Assembly: GCA_029050415.1 (NCBI GenBank)
Contig: JAIDMU010000119.1
Span: 1-9,723, forward strand
Direction of reading: 5' to 3'
Length of the DNA stretch: 9,723 nucleotides
Origin: Malacoplasma sp.
Lineage (GTDB): Bacteria; Bacillota_I; Bacilli_A; Mycoplasmatales; Mycoplasmoidaceae
In this document: positions 8,762 to 9,723 of the stretch, piece by piece
Layout: each line of letters begins with the position of its first letter
Numbering within the stretch: the first letter of the stretch is position 1
Position numbers and translations under genes: made by a program
The notes under the pieces: generated by a model
Seen by the model: only the letters and a program-made list of their open reading frames with translations
Database searches by the model: none
What the model was told of the DNA's origin: nothing

Positions 8762-9619
8762 ATGAAATATAAAATTTTAGCTAATGGTGTAAAAATGCCT
8801 ATTATAGGATTGGGAATTTATGAAGCAGATCCAAATAAATGTGAAGAAACAATAACTTTAGCAATAAATAAATACGGTTATAGAATGATTGATACAGCAC
8901 AAGCATATTTTAATGAAGAATTTGTTGGAAATGCTTTGCAGAAAATAAATTTAAAAAGAAAAGATATATTTATTACTACAAAAGTGTGGATTTCTAATTT
9001 TGGTTTCAACAACACAATGTTTTCAATTAGCAAATCTTTAAAAAAATTACAAACAAATTATATAGATTTAGTTTTAATTCATCAACCCTATGGTGATTAT
9101 TATGGTTCATGAAAAGCACTAGAAGTTTTATACAAAAAAGGAATAATTAGAGCAATTGGTGTTTCAAATTTTGAACCAGATAGACTTGTTGATTTTTGCT
9201 TAAATGTGGAAATTAAACCAGTTATTAATCAAATTGAACTACATCCACTAAGACAAAGAATAGTTGATATTGACTGAGCAAATAAATATGAAGTAGCAAT
9301 TCAATCATGGGCTAGTTTAGGTAGACAATCAAATGAAATAATGAAAAACTCAGTTTTAATAAGTCTAGCTAATAAATATCAAAAAACAGTACCCCAAATT
9401 ATTCTAAGATTTTTGGTACAACAAGATATTATAGTAATTCCAAAAACTGTAACTGAATCTAGATTACAAGAAAACATTAATATTTTTGATTTTGAAATAA
9501 GCCAAGAAGATGTACAAAAAATTAAAAATCTAAATCAAGATAAAACATTATTTCATTATCATGATGATCCAAATACTGTAGAAAAAATTTATTCAAAATT
9601 TCCTGAATTAAAAAGATAG
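8762..9619 (+). CDS. Aldo/keto reductase
   Basis: A 285-residue NADPH-dependent oxidoreductase of the aldo/keto reductase superfamily, which reduces aldehydes and ketones in the cytoplasm. The catalytic tetrad is complete: Asp44 and Tyr49 in DTAQAYFNE, Lys74 in TTKVW and His107 in VLIHQPYGDY. Other family blocks are the N-terminal NGVKMPIIGLGIYE hairpin, GIIRAIGVSNF, NQIELHPL and the cofactor phosphate-binding IPKTVTESRLQENINIFDF. Length and motifs resemble the 2,5-diketo-D-gluconate reductase-like group; the substrate is not predictable. TGA at 9110-9112 (Trp) would split it under the standard code. The ATG has AAGAGG about 7 nt upstream. It is divergent from dnaK with 168 bp between them, so it could share stress control, and it ends in TAG just before a terminator. 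Confidence 0.95.
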
Positions 9620-9657
9620 GGATAAAAAAAGATTGGAAAACCAATCTTTTTTTATCC
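9620..9657. terminator. Strong bidirectional terminator after the aldo/keto reductase
   Basis: A perfect 17-bp stem (9620-9636 with 9641-9657) with an AAAA loop contains A7 and T7 tracts and begins at the base after the reductase stop codon. It can terminate both the reductase and a convergent leftward gene. Confidence 0.85.
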
Positions 9658-9723
9658 TGTTATAGAATTTTTTAAATTTTGTTTCTTTAAATATAAAGCA
9701 ACAAAAATGAAATTTATTAATAC
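9652..9723 (-). CDS. Possible C-terminus of a leftward membrane protein (partial)
   Basis: On the minus strand one frame is open from the window edge to a TAA at 9652-9654, inside the terminator arm. It encodes about 23 residues: a hydrophobic run (VLINFIFVALYL) followed by a basic polar end (KKQNLKN). This looks like a final membrane helix with a cytoplasmic tail, and the arrangement copies rnmV, which also ends inside its hairpin. With so little sequence the call is tentative. Confidence 0.35.
   Translation of the reverse strand, partial: VLINFIFVALYLKKQNLKNSITG

Noticed and set aside
9110..9112. Apparent nonsense mutation in the aldo/keto reductase
   Set aside because: The codon is TGA at a position followed directly by conserved family sequence; it is Trp in this code.

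Overview
The window is about 9.7 kb of very AT-rich DNA from a bacterium that reads UGA as tryptophan (translation table 4). In-frame TGA codons fall at conserved Trp positions or between conserved blocks in the symporter, PRPP synthetase, RNase H, DnaK and aldo/keto reductase genes, and all of these read through cleanly once TGA is Trp. Together with the tight packing and compact terminators this indicates a Mollicute. The gene content fits the Spiroplasma/Entomoplasma/Mesoplasma/M. mycoides side of the group, but I cannot name a species from the sequence alone.

Layout, left to right: (1) A leftward two-gene unit holds a large sodium/solute symporter family transporter (624-2903) and, 1 nt after its stop, a small three-helix membrane protein (116-622); a hairpin terminator follows at 54-93. 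(2) A 209-bp divergent promoter region (2904-3112) carries two operator-like palindromes. (3) A rightward gene (3113-3565) encodes a GIY-YIG nuclease-like domain tethered by an N-terminal membrane helix. It converges on (4) a leftward unit rnhA - prs - rnmV (5837 down to 3570): ribonuclease H with a viroplasmin-like N-terminal domain, ribose-phosphate pyrophosphokinase, and ribonuclease M5. One hairpin at 3564-3593 serves both sides, and the end of rnmV runs through it. (5) A leftward polytopic membrane protein resembling the DUF1600/Pr6Pr type (5907-6665) ends in a hairpin placed immediately before the rnhA start codon. (6) dnaK (6797-8593, leftward) stands alone, with a terminator below it and a CIRCE-like HrcA operator above it. 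(7) A divergent aldo/keto reductase (8762-9619) ends at a strong bidirectional hairpin, beyond which the C-terminus of a further leftward gene may begin at the window edge.

Most of this is housekeeping: PRPP supply for nucleotide salvage, 5S rRNA maturation, removal of RNA from RNA-DNA hybrids, and protein folding. The parts worth a second look are the enlarged symporter (long predicted external loop, long polar tail, one strikingly GC-rich patch, unusual helix-8 sequence), its coupled small membrane protein, the membrane-tethered GIY-YIG protein, the start region of rnhA, and the half-degenerate CIRCE. I found no tRNA, rRNA, insertion sequence, CRISPR array or recognisable defence system.
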